In this document: one piece after another, positions 42,901 through 54,057 of the stretch | Layout: the number at the start of each line of letters is the position of its first letter | How positions within the stretch are numbered: the first letter of the stretch is position 1 | Assembly: GCA_020186115.1 (NCBI GenBank) | Contig: WSYJ01000092.1 | Coordinates: 160,001 to 224,000, forward strand | Length of the DNA stretch: 64,000 nucleotides | Source: Histomonas meleagridis | Lineage: Eukaryota; Parabasalia; Tritrichomonadida; Dientamoebidae | Direction: 5' to 3' | Translations under genes and position numbers: made by a program | Notes under the pieces: generated by a model | The model's database searches: none | What the model saw: the letters and a program-made list of their open reading frames with translations, nothing else | Told to the model about the DNA's origin: nothing

Positions 42901-43735
42901 CAGAAACAATTCGTTATCAGCAAACGCTTATTCACGATCAAGAAGCAGAACGCGTTCATGCAGAAGAACTTCGCACGTCAGTCAATGCCATGCACTCAGA
43001 CATTGTGTCACTCCATAAACAAATTGAAGAAACGCAACATGAAAACGAACGTAAAAGTGAACGAATAACACTTCTTCGTACTGAAATTGGAAATGTTGCG
43101 AAAGAGCTTCGGAAAGAAGATTATGCAGAGCGCCGCGAGGAAAGAAGTTACGAACGAATGTGAGAACAAAGTTAAAGAAATGAACGAACGCATTCGCATG
43201 AAGCAAATGGAACTCGACAAAGTTCATGCGAAGCGCGACAACGTCAGGCGGCGGCGCGCGAGCATGAACAACAGGAAAAAACGAAACGGAGGTTCAGCTG
43301 AGCGGTGCGCGGAACAGATATCGTCCTGAAGTGATGCAGCTCATCGAAGATGTTAAAGTTTGCAGAAGCAAAAACGAAATAACGAACGCGAACGCGATGA
43401 CAATGAAGAAGTCACTCGACGCCAAACGAAGAAATTACGCAAAAATACAAAAATTCAGAAATATCGACGAAATATAAATCGATGGTTATGGATAAAATGA
43501 ATTTGGAGCGAAGAGTTCAGAAGTGGAAAAGAACTCGCAGAAGGAAACAGAGAGCGCACTGCAGAGCGCAGAAGTGTTCAGCGCACAAAACGCAAGCAAA
43601 AGACAAAACATCGCAAACGAACTGAAAGAAAAAATGAAAACTTCGATCGAAAGAGAAGAAGAAGTGAACGAACTCGAAACATACAGTGATATGTTGGAGA
43701 CAATGATACGCGAGCACCAACAAAATTGGACTTGA
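39946..43735 (+). pseudogene. Long charged coiled-coil protein, frameshifted
   Basis: ATG at 39946. The first 190 residues are strong coiled coil (LSNEVISLQNKNIEIGIQSQ, DLYHLDQELINLEEKLEEKQ). A long low-complexity part rich in N, K, S, E and D follows (about 40600-42560), including EYEYEYESD-type runs. A second coiled coil lies at 42600-43735 (ELISQLSQVQKQTNERMKMY). The frame changes near 41000, 42070-42200, 42950, 43150, 43330 and 43500; coding continues in another frame each time (for example RNEEGEEYEYEYGYDELSDG across 41010-41070). The 3' third is far richer in GC than the centre. It may be a cytoskeletal protein; no family is recognised. Confidence 0.55.
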
Positions 43736-44137
43736 ACAATGTAACATGAAATAAATTGTATCAATTAGATTTAATTTGTAAATTTTTAAATCAAAAATAA
43801 CTTTAAACTTGTGATAACTCAGTTAGACAATTAAACTTAAAGTAATTAAACAGAGAAAAACATTTTTTAAAGAAAAAGAAACAAAAAATTGTATTGAAGA
43901 TTTAAAATTAATAAAAATTTTTGAGAACTTAATTGTAGAAATCACGAATGAAATCCAGCCATGAGTTCTCATTGTGTTAGCTGTTTATGACACCTGTGTT
44001 CACGAAAACAAAAGCTTATCACCAGCCAATTGCCACTTTTTGCTTCAACTAAAGCTAGTCAAAATTAAACGGATTTTTATGGAGACCGTTTACACTCAAG
44101 TGAAGCAAACTACGGTTATGACATTCGACCACTTATT
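43736..44137. other. Intergenic region
   Basis: About 400 AT-rich bases ahead of the RUVBL1 ATG. Nothing specific was recognised. Confidence 0.35.
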
Positions 44138-45414
<1,277 letters not shown>

Positions 45415-45422
45415 AGAATTTT

Positions 45423-46499
45423 TTATAATAAATTACAGCACTTTGACGACAAATTATTCGATTTCTCTCTTTTGTCGTTGATGTCATTTATCATTTCGTC
45501 GTTCATATTAATTCCAATGATAATATGTTCTGAACCAGACGAAATATAACATACGTTTTTGTCTTTCGTAAGTTGACATGCATGAAATTCATTATAATTA
45601 TTATCATCTTCTTGAAGTAATTTATAATCTTCCCCATTTCCACTAGAAAATAATTCCCCTTTGTTAGTTAATACATAATTCATATAACGTCCACCACAAA
45701 TTTGAACAATTTTATTATGTGTAAATTGTTTCAATTTAATAAAATTCGATGTTTTTTCTATTTCGCCAAGTCCTCCCATTCCATCATCATTATAACCTGT
45801 GACCCAAATAAAATTATTTTCATCAACTAGAAATGTATTATATGTCGATGCAAATACACGTGAAATTTTAACATCTTCTGTTAAGTTGACTTTAGTTGAA
45901 GTGAACTATAAAAATCATCGCCTTGTCCACATGCATTACCTTCGCCCCACGTATAAACTTCTCCTTCATTAGTAAGTGAGACAAAATGACTCATTCCAAC
46001 TCCACAATCTATAAATTTAATAGTAGGACATGCAAATTGAATATTTTGATCTCCATCAATACAATAATAAATACCTAAACCTTCTGGAATTGCTATTAAT
46101 GAATTCCATCCTCCTGAAACAAACGTAATTTTTTGATTTATAGGAAGTTTTGTAGGTTCTGTTGAATATGTTTCACCCATAACATATAATGAACCATCTA
46201 AAGTTATAATGGCTGAATAATTTGAACCACAAACAAAATATTTTGCTTCAAATCCTTCAAGTCCTTTAAGTTCTGTTAATTCTTTCAAATCTTTACCACT
46301 TGATTCACATAATTCGCCACATTCATTACTACCACAACCATACCAAATTTTAGATTTCGTGTAAAAAAGGTTATGACACATCTCACTTGAAAACATAATT
46401 ATATCTTTTGGTGCATTTTGGAATTTCAGCTAGCATTTCTGAACCAGGTCGACATAAACGATAATTATCTGTATTTCCAGCGCTTAAAATTGTGCACAT
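45423..46499 (-). pseudogene. RCC1-like repeat protein, frameshifted, with a CaaX-like end
   Basis: ATG at 46499 starts MCTILSAGNTDNYRLCRPGS. Frame changes occur near 46410 and 45890. Between them are RCC1-type units: KIWYGCGSNECGELCESSGK, SLYVMGETYS, GEVYTWGEGNACGQGDDF. The last segment has FIWVTGYNDDGMGGLGE and GELFSSGNGEDYKLLQ. The end is SSKCCNLL and stop, which could be a prenylation box (CNLL). RCC1-like propellers can be Ran exchange factors or general scaffolds; the short length (about 355 residues) suggests one propeller. Its stop is eight bases from that of RUVBL1, so the two genes converge tail to tail. Confidence 0.6.
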
Positions 46500-46871
46500 G
46501 AAAAATATTTGTACGTTTATTCGAAACAGGGTGCCCCATGTCACTTCACTTTTCATCAATCATTTGAAGTTTCTCAAAGTTTGAAATTGCTTTGACAATA
46601 ATTGAATTTTTTTTCAGTTCCCTTAAAGTGCATTTCCTATTTCTTTAACAGAATTTGTTGGCATTGAATTTACTTCATATTACAGTAAAACTAAATGGAA
46701 TAATGTTCAATGGTTTATTATGAAAGTATGATTATCGTTTCTTTGAAATTTTAAAAGCATCCTGTATTTTTATGTGGATTTTGATCGGTATTCTTAACCT
46801 CCGTCAATTTTTGTATAATCAATATAAACGGTCGATGACTCAAAAACGGTTATATGGTTTATTTTTTTCAA
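46500..46871. other. Intergenic region
   Basis: About 370 AT-rich bases between divergent starts at 46499 and 46872. Promoters must lie here but no motif was assigned. Confidence 0.35.
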
Positions 46872-48719
46872 ATGGAATTATCCAATAAAAAACAATATGA
46901 AGAGAATCAAAATATTTATCAATCGGTAGAACATATAATATCAAAATTAAATTATGAAAATATTGAAAACTTAGTTATTTCAACTCTTGAATTTTTTTGA
47001 TGAAAACTTTCCTAATTCTTTTCATCTTCTGATTTATCAAATAATATTTTCACACTGTTTTCTACCTAAGCGAGATCCATGCTTGTATATAAATTATTTA
47101 AAAAATCTTGAAACAAAAGAAGAGGAATTATTAAAAAGTAAATATCAAATTATCAAAGGATTCAAAGAATTTCTTCTTATAGAAAACTCTTATTCACAAG
47201 AATCATACTACATTTTAGAAAAAATGATTGAAGATAAATTAATTGATTCAAACTTTCCAAAAAATACATTATATTTTGCTCACTTTATGACAAAAGATGA
47301 AATTTATCATTACACAAATTTAGATATTGCTTCACAGTTTTTTCAAAATTATGAAGAACTTACAAAGAATGATTTTTAAACTTCATAAGAAATATGTTAA
47401 AGAAGGAGTCAATCCGAATGAAATTGCAAAAATCATTCGAAATGATGAAATAGAAAAAACTTCAAGAAATATCATCACAATCAAATTTTTGATTTTAATC
47501 AAATAATTGAACCATCACTTTATGAAAGATGTGATTTTATTAATCAAAGAAATGTTTCATTAATTGATTATGCAGCATTTTTTTCTTCTATAAAATGTTT
47601 TAAATATTTACTTGTGAATGGTGCAAAAGTAGAAAACACAGGTAAATATGCAGTTGCAGGTGGAAATGAAGAAATTATTCATTTATGTGAACAAAATCAT
47701 TCGTCATTTGAAGATGCATATGAAACTGCAATTGAATTCCGTAGAAATGATGTCTTTGAATATCTTTATGAAAATAAAATTATTAAAATTGATGATATCG
47801 AAGAATTGGGAAAGAAAGCAATTTGTTTTTGCAATTTTGAGATACTATCGCTTTTAGAATACAAAGGGATGAAAATAACTGAAAATATCATTAAAGAAGC
47901 AGCATCATATGGAAATATTTTTCTTGTTAATTTTTTTTTGAAGAAAAATCAAATACCAAAAGATATTTTGCTTTCTGTAATAACATTTAATTATGTAGAA
48001 CTTGTTGAATTTTTAATAAAAAAAAAAAGGAATTGATATTAATGCTAAAGATATTTATTTGTTTTATTTAATATTTATTTAAAAAATTTTATATTTCAAA
48101 ATCATAATTGAAAATTGTTTAAATTATTTAATACAGCACTTATATGGGCATCTTCGAATGGTCATACAGAAACAGTTAAATTACTTCTTGAACATGAAGG
48201 TATTGATATTAATGCTAAAGATAAAATTTATTTTAATAATTTGATATTTCAAAATAATATTTGGAAATTATTTAAATTATTTAAAACAGCACTCATGTAT
48301 GCAACTAAATATAATTATATAGAAATAGTGAAATTACTTCTTGAACAAAAAGGATTTGATATTAATGATAAAACTATTTATTTGTTTTATTTTGTGTTTG
48401 TTTTAATTATTTGATATTTCAAAATAATTTTTGGGAATTATTTACGTTATTTTATACAGCACTTATTTTAGCGTCTTCAAATGGTCATATAGAAATAGTT
48501 CAATTACTTCTTAAACAAGAAGGTATTGATATTAATGCTAAAGATATTTATTTATTTTATTTAGAATTTATTTTAATGATTTTATATTTTAAAATAATAT
48601 TTTGAAATTATCTCAAATATTTTGGACAGCACTTATATTATCATCTAAAAGTGGTCACACAGGAATAGTTAAATTACTTTGTGGTCAAAAAAAATTTACT
48701 TCGGGGAAAAAATTTAACT
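46872..48719 (+). pseudogene. Ankyrin-repeat family protein, frameshifted
   Basis: ATG at 46872 starts MELSNKKQYEENQNIYQSVE. A frame change near 46990 leads to FDENFPNSFHLLIYQIIFSH and YINYLKNLETKEEELLK. After a linker comes NGAKVENTGKYAVAGGNEEI at 47614, then YLYENKIIKIDDIEELGKKA, then ankyrin units TALIWASSNGHTETVKLLL, TALMYATKYNYIEIVKLLL, TALILASSNGHIEIVQLLL, and a last TALILSSKSGHTGIVKLL. Units are separated by AT-rich spacers (83, 66, 83 and 83 nt). If the spacers are not removed from the RNA the gene is broken at three of the four junctions. An A12 run near 48017 gives another frame change. Confidence 0.65.
48050..48625 (+). repeat. AT-rich spacers between ankyrin units (83, 66, 83, 83 nt)
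   Basis: Spacers at 48050-48132, 48220-48285, 48373-48455 and 48543-48625, measured from the codon after the NAK end of a unit to the ACA of the next TAL. Three are exactly 83 nt and share blocks such as GATATTTATTT, TTATATTTCAAAATAAT and GAAATTATTTAAATTATTTTAT. The 66-nt copy keeps the frame. Confidence 0.75.
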
Positions 48720-48764
48720 AAGAACAGATATATGTAGGACTTTTTGAATGAGCAGTGATCGTCA

Positions 48765-49000
48765 CTCACTCAATTTTGGAATTATGTCCTGCTTTAATTA
48801 GTTTTTTATAAAGTTGCCAATTATTCTTTGAAAGTTCTTCATGATTTGGTAAGGCTCTTACAAAATCAAATTTCTTTGAATGAATTGCTAATTTATATTT
48901 AAACATATAATGTACAAAATGCTCACTCTGGTAGTTTTTTTTGCAATGCTTGGTTCAAGAATTTTATGTTTCCAATCATAGCTTCAAGAGAATAAGATAT
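48765..49000 (-). pseudogene. Inverted fragment of an ankyrin-family N-terminal domain
   Basis: On the minus strand the frame encodes SLEAMIGNIKFLNQALQKK, then SEHFVHYMFKYKLAIHSKKF, then NHEELSKNNWQLYKKLIKAG. These match the end of the N-terminal domain and the linker of the other family copies (for example ELSKNDWELHKKLIKEG on the minus strand near 38900). It lacks both the start and all ankyrin units, and points towards the end of the plus-strand copy. Confidence 0.55.
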
Positions 49001-49356
49001 ACAACATGTATGTGAATTAAAGAAATCGCCCAAATACATCAAATAGATGATTTGATTTGATTACTCTTATCAAATGATCTTATTTTCTTCATAATGTTCA
49101 AAATAAATTCATCTCAAAAATTTTCTCGAAGTCAAATCAACTGAAAAATTGGGTTTCTGGATGAAGGCGGTTATTTGAATAAATATAAATCGCTCACCAA
49201 TTTTCAATGGATTTAAAGTCGTTACAACGAGATTTGAATGTCACCAGGTTTTTGAAATGCCATCATTAACGATATACATTCAAAAACCTGGTAAATTAAC
49301 AATTTTGTATTGTAATTGCGTTCAAATTCGAACATTTTTGATAAGGGGTCAAAAAT
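49001..49356. other. Intergenic region
   Basis: About 355 bases upstream of the protease. It holds two CAGGTTTTTGAA/TTCAAAAACCTGG blocks near 49238 and 49273 that form an inverted repeat (stem arms about 13 nt). Confidence 0.4.
49238..49288. repeat. Short inverted repeat upstream of the M60 gene
   Basis: CCAGGTTTTTGAA near 49239-49251 and TTCAAAAACCTGG near 49272-49284 are perfect reverse complements around a 20-base loop. This could form a hairpin in the promoter or 5' leader, about 75 bases before the ATG. Confidence 0.5.
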
Positions 49357-52300
49357 ATGAAGTCAGTTCCAAGAAGATACAGAATTATGATTGCATTCTT
49401 TTCGTTACTTGCTATCTTTTTTGTGCATAGCCAATGCTACACTAAATCGGCTTTTGGTTATCCAGGCACAGACACTGTTCAAGCACAAGAATTTGATAGT
49501 TATGAAATTCTTGAAGAAGTTACAAAGCCCGCAAATGTAAAACCATTTTCATTACTCCGTAATTTATATCCTGATAAATATCCAAAAATTTTAGACCATC
49601 AATATGGTTATCCAGGTCATTATCCATCAGAACAAGAACGCTGTCAGCAAGAAGCAACAGCAATGAAAGAAGACTTCTGTAGGAATTCACCAGATCTTAC
49701 ACAAGATGATCTTTATGCCCATCCTGTTGGAATTCAAAATTTAATCGGAGATAAAGACGCAATTGACAAAGCACCACGTTACAAAGTTCGTTACATTTTC
49801 AATCCAAGATATGCTAGTCAACATACTACAGCTTTATATGTACCACCAGGCGAGTTAATTACAATTGAACTTCCAGAAGGCCATGCAAACGCAGTCAAAC
49901 TTTCAGTTAACACACATGCAGAAGATGTAAAAGTTTCAGCATCACAAGTAATTGACCGTTATCCTTCTTTAAGGTGTACTACAGATCTCAAACCTACTAC
50001 AGGCCGTATAACAAAATTTGGTTGGCCACTTGGAGGAAATCTTATATTTACCTTTAATATTGACAAATTTCAAAATAATTTTGAAATGAATATTTCAGGT
50101 GTAGTTTTAGCTCCACATTTTGTTTATGGCGTTACATCAGATGAAGAGTGGGAAGAACAAATAAGACAATATCCAGGTGCTTATGCATTTTTAGATACAG
50201 GTGCAATTCATGTTCAACTTTCGTCATCATTAGTACGTAACACAGTACAATTAAATGATGCCATGGCCTTCTTACGTGGCATGAGTGTAATCACATATAG
50301 CGCAGGAGAAATTGCAAATAATGATCGCCGAAGTGATGGAAGAGTTAAGAATCCAAACTATTGGTACGTGGATTCATATGTTAGTTTAGGCGAAGCATAT
50401 GCAACAATTGGAGGAAATAATATTCATGCACCAAATCATTGGGCAAGTTCAATAGTAAGCCATCAATCACAACGAAAAGGATGTTGGGGAATGATTCATG
50501 AATATGGTCATCATTTTCAAGACTGGGGATTCGATAAATCTGATGAAGTAACAAACAATATTTATGCAATAATTATATATTCACTTTATACACCAATTAG
50601 TTCTACACGTAAACCTAAAGGCGATGGTACAATGACTGCAACAACATCTGATTCATGGTCATTTGTAACACATCAAAATGGCATTCTTACTTATAGTGAG
50701 AAGGGTGATAAACTACTTTTAACATTATTTGCAAACTTGATGTATGCATTTGGTCAAGAGAAAACATTAGAAATCATTCATGCTTCCAGATATAATACTT
50801 ATTACACATACAAAGACAACGATCCATCTTCATATACAAGACCTGCAAGATATTTCTTTACTGCATGTAAAGTACTTCAAAGAAATTTAATTCCTTATTT
50901 CACATCTTATGCAGATAAGATACCAAGAGCAAAAATTGAGGATACAAGTATATATAAGCCAGAAGCAATTGAAGAACTTAAAAAACAAAATTACAAAGAA
51001 TTTCATCCAGTTGCACTTGTGTACCAATGTGGTTACCTAATTGATGGTGTCGAAACAGAAACAGCAAGACCATATCAAGTACCAGCCGGCCATACAACTC
51101 GATTATACTTTATTCGCGATATGTTAACAAGAGCTAAATATGGAATGCACGACTTTGAATTTGTTAAATATTATGGAGGTGAAAATGCTACATTTACAGA
51201 AGTTGAAGAAGGCACTTATGATTATACACCAAAAGATAAATTACTTAATAAGTTTTATGTAGTATATCGTGATAAAGAGAATAAAGAAGAAACAATTTGT
51301 GTTGTCAAAATACAACCAGTAGTACAATATGGTGAAACACTCGAATATCATAAAGTTTCATTTACAGCTAATGATTTATCAAAGACATTCAGTACTATCC
51401 AAGGCAAAGAACCTTCATCAACTTATGCAACAGAGGGAATTGTAATTAATAACATAAAAGAAACTTCTAAACTCCCATGGTTATGCATTAACAAAGGTAA
51501 GTTTGTTCCACCTCAGAGTGGTACATATGTATTTTATATGAAACATGATGAAGAAGCAGCATTTTACATTAGTGAAAATGAACTTAGCGGTAATCCAACT
51601 GATGATGAACAATATAAAGTATTAAGCTTGAATCAGTGGCATACTAATTATGATAAGAATTGTCCCTCTAGTGATGTACCACTTGAGAAAGGTAAAGAAT
51701 ATTATTATCAATTTGTAATGCAAAACCAAAACGGTGATGGAGGAGGAAGTGTTGGATATCGTATTAAAGATTCCACTGGTAAATTCCTTACTGATAATGT
51801 TAATGAAATATCAAAAGATATGTTAATACTTAATGGTTATTCATCGAAAGATATTATTGATTTTGTTCCAAATATTCCAACATTTAAATGGAACTTTGGT
51901 TACAAAGGTACTAATGGTGTAGTCCCATTGCCAGATAATTTCACATTTTCTAAATATCCGAAATTATTAAATGGAGAAAACATTAATAAATCAGTAAATG
52001 GAGGAAAATGCGATCAGTGTCGTACACGTGCAGTTACAGAAATTCCATTCCCACAAGAATTCGAAATTGATTTTAATGGAACAATATCATTTAATGAAAT
52101 CGTATTAGGTACAAACCAAGGAAATTTCAAAATGAATTCAACAATCGAATTACGTTGTGATAATTCTCAAATATATTTTGGACATTATTACTCAATGGAT
52201 GATCAAATTAAATTCGATCAATCATATACATGTTCGAAACTTCAATGGATTACATATAATAATACCGAAAAATGGCTGAATGGTAATGCAGGTGGTACAT

Positions 52301-53778
52301 CAATACGTAAGATAGAATTTAAACAAAGTGCACTTTGTGATCATATTATACCAATTACACACTCTAAAATAAATATCAAAGATTTATATGTACAGCGTGC
52401 TGGTATATATTATAATGGTAAAGGTTACATCGCTAAAGACAAAGGAGAAATATCATTCAAATTTACTAAAACAAGTAACATTGGAATCATCGGCGATCTT
52501 TATGAATTTGGTGGAAATGCTAAAGTATATTTAGATGATCAAGAAATAGGTAAATTCGATACAAGCAAATTATCGGAAGCGCAAAAGCAATCAAGAGTTA
52601 ACGGTAAGTACACGCGTTTGTACATGACTGTGCTATTTGTCAAAAATCGCATCGATAAAGAGAAAGAACACGTGTTAAAGATCACAGACTTCAAAGGAGA
52701 AGTTGGAATCGCTGGTTTCATCGCTGACGACGAAGTAGAGTTACTTGGCGAAGGTACTGTTGTCCCACCTGAGCCTGAACCTGAAACAACTGAAACAACA
52801 ACAGAAACATCTGAAAAAGAAAGCGAAACAACACAAACAGAAACTACTTCCGAGGAAGCTGCAACATCTTCAGATGTTTCAAGTGAGGAAACACAAACTA
52901 CATCTCAAGAAGAAACAGATGTGACTTCTGAATCGACACATGAGGAATCATCTCAAACAACAACTGAATCTGAAGAAGAAACTTCTACTACATCAGATAT
53001 TACTACTTCTGAAGAAACAACGATTACTTCCGAAGTAGAAACAAGTACATCTTCTGAAGTTTCAAGTGAAGAGACACAAACTACATCTGAAGAAATGACA
53101 GTTGTAACTTCATCAGATATTTCTTCTGAAGTTTCAAGTGAAGAGACACAAACTACATCTGAAGAAATGACAGTTGTAACTTCATCAGATATTTCTTCTG
53201 AAGTTTCAAGTGAAGAGACACAAACTACATCTGAAGAAATGACAGTTGTAACTTCATCAGATATTTCTTCTGAAGTTTCAAGTGAAGAGACACAAATTAC
53301 CACTGAAGAAGCGACAGGCACTTCTTCTGAAGAAGCTAAGATTACATCAGATATTTCTTCAGATATTACATCAGACACATCTTCTGAAGTTTCAAGCGAA
53401 GAGACACAGATTACATCTGAAGAGGTGACAATTATAACTTCAACAGAAATTTCTTCTGAAGAAACGAAGATTACATCTGAAGAAGCGGCAGATACTTCAT
53501 CTGAAGCAAAGATTACATCAGATGTTTCACACACAGATACTGCTGTAGCTTCAGACACTACGTCCGAAGTCGACACTCCGTCTGAAGACACAACGCACGA
53601 CTTTGACAATTCGAACAGCGACTCAAATGGCGAAAATTCCAATTCGTTGGGCAGCGGCGCAATTGCCGGCATTGCAATTGGCGTTGTTGCTGGTGTGGCA
53701 GCAATTGTTGTTGTGTCTATTATAGTAGTGAAAAAGAAAATGAGCAAAGCATCGATGACCTCAATTCCAGATGTTTAA
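49357..53778 (+). CDS. M60-like (enhancin-type) zinc metalloprotease, membrane-anchored
   Basis: An intact 1,473-residue protein. A hydrophobic N-terminal segment (IMIAFFSLLAIFFVHS, about residues 10-25) is a signal peptide or anchor. The peptidase M60 domain has the zinc motif HEYGH at residues 381-385 with a downstream Glu at about 397 (HExxH...E). A PA14/GLEYA-like region follows at about 690-820 (PPQSGTYVFYMKHDEEAAFY), then two further beta-sandwich regions. Next is a Ser/Thr/Glu-rich stalk (about 1140-1420) with 24-residue repeats, a membrane helix (GAIAGIAIGVVAGVAAIVVV, about 1436-1455) and a short basic tail. M60 enzymes cut mucin-type glycoproteins and are widespread in mucosal parasites. 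It probably acts on host mucus at the cell surface. Confidence 0.9.
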   Translation: MKSVPRRYRIMIAFFSLLAIFFVHSQCYTKSAFGYPGTDTVQAQEFDSYEILEEVTKPANVKPFSLLRNLYPDKYPKILDHQYGYPGHYPSEQERCQQEATAMKEDFCRNSPDLTQDDLYAHPVGIQNLIGDKDAIDKAPRYKVRYIFNPRYASQHTTALYVPPGELITIELPEGHANAVKLSVNTHAEDVKVSASQVIDRYPSLRCTTDLKPTTGRITKFGWPLGGNLIFTFNIDKFQNNFEMNISGVVLAPHFVYGVTSDEEWEEQIRQYPGAYAFLDTGAIHVQLSSSLVRNTVQLNDAMAFLRGMSVITYSAGEIANNDRRSDGRVKNPNYWYVDSYVSLGEAYATIGGNNIHAPNHWASSIVSHQSQRKGCWGMIHEYGHHFQDWGFDKSDEVTNNIYAIIIYSLYTPISSTRKPKGDGTMTATTSDSWSFVTHQNGILTYSEKGDKLLLTLFANLMYAFGQEKTLEIIHASRYNTYYTYKDNDPSSYTRPARYFFTACKVLQRNLIPYFTSYADKIPRAKIEDTSIYKPEAIEELKKQNYKEFHPVALVYQCGYLIDGVETETARPYQVPAGHTTRLYFIRDMLTRAKYGMHDFEFVKYYGGENATFTEVEEGTYDYTPKDKLLNKFYVVYRDKENKEETICVVKIQPVVQYGETLEYHKVSFTANDLSKTFSTIQGKEPSSTYATEGIVINNIKETSKLPWLCINKGKFVPPQSGTYVFYMKHDEEAAFYISENELSGNPTDDEQYKVLSLNQWHTNYDKNCPSSDVPLEKGKEYYYQFVMQNQNGDGGGSVGYRIKDSTGKFLTDNVNEISKDMLILNGYSSKDIIDFVPNIPTFKWNFGYKGTNGVVPLPDNFTFSKYPKLLNGENINKSVNGGKCDQCRTRAVTEIPFPQEFEIDFNGTISFNEIVLGTNQGNFKMNSTIELRCDNSQIYFGHYYSMDDQIKFDQSYTCSKLQWITYNNTEKWLNGNAGGTSIRKIEFKQSALCDHIIPITHSKINIKDLYVQRAGIYYNGKGYIAKDKGEISFKFTKTSNIGIIGDLYEFGGNAKVYLDDQEIGKFDTSKLSEAQKQSRVNGKYTRLYMTVLFVKNRIDKEKEHVLKITDFKGEVGIAGFIADDEVELLGEGTVVPPEPEPETTETTTETSEKESETTQTETTSEEAATSSDVSSEETQTTSQEETDVTSESTHEESSQTTTESEEETSTTSDITTSEETTITSEVETSTSSEVSSEETQTTSEEMTVVTSSDISSEVSSEETQTTSEEMTVVTSSDISSEVSSEETQTTSEEMTVVTSSDISSEVSSEETQITTEEATGTSSEEAKITSDISSDITSDTSSEVSSEETQITSEEVTIITSTEISSEETKITSEEAADTSSEAKITSDVSHTDTAVASDTTSEVDTPSEDTTHDFDNSNSDSNGENSNSLGSGAIAGIAIGVVAGVAAIVVVSIIVVKKKMSKASMTSIPDV
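53056..53271 (+). repeat. Three 72-nt tandem repeats in the protease stalk
   Basis: The phrase GAAGTTTCAAGTGAAGAGAC begins at 53056, 53128 and 53200, exactly 72 bases apart, and the three units appear identical. A diverged fourth unit starts at 53272. Each codes for 24 residues, EVSSEETQTTSEEMTVV followed by TSSDISS. Confidence 0.85.
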
Positions 53779-54057
53779 ATAAATAATAAAATATTTTTGT
53801 ATATTAGTTGTCAACCGATAATACAAGTGAGAGCTCACATAAAAGTGACGAAATCGTGCTATGGCTGCACGGAAATTATGCACTTATAGGACACTATTTG
53901 GGTTTGCACGCTTCGCCGCAAATTGAATCGAGCATTGACAAGAGTCATCAAAATTGATAATCGTCTGTTCGTGGGAACAAAGATTTCGCTTCGCAAAAGG
54001 TCTCATGTCTGAATTGCGCCACTTCAAATCGAATTATTTGAATATGCATTTTATTTA
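53779..54057. other. GC-richer convergent intergenic region, possible RNA gene
   Basis: About 280 bases between the tail-to-tail M60 and CAND1 genes. Unlike most spacers here it is not AT-rich (for example CGCTTCGCCGCAAATTGAA and GATTTCGCTTCGCAAAAGG). No long frame is open on either strand. It may hold a structured RNA or may be part of the GC-rich zone that covers both gene ends. Confidence 0.35.

Noticed and set aside
48050-48136. Ankyrin spacers as ordinary GT-AG introns
   Set aside because: The only AG is in ACAG at the end, and no GT upstream gives the needed phase; an intron role would need non-canonical ends.
52953-53747. Long ORF antisense to the M60 stalk
   Set aside because: It arises from the Ser/Glu-rich repeat codons read on the other strand.
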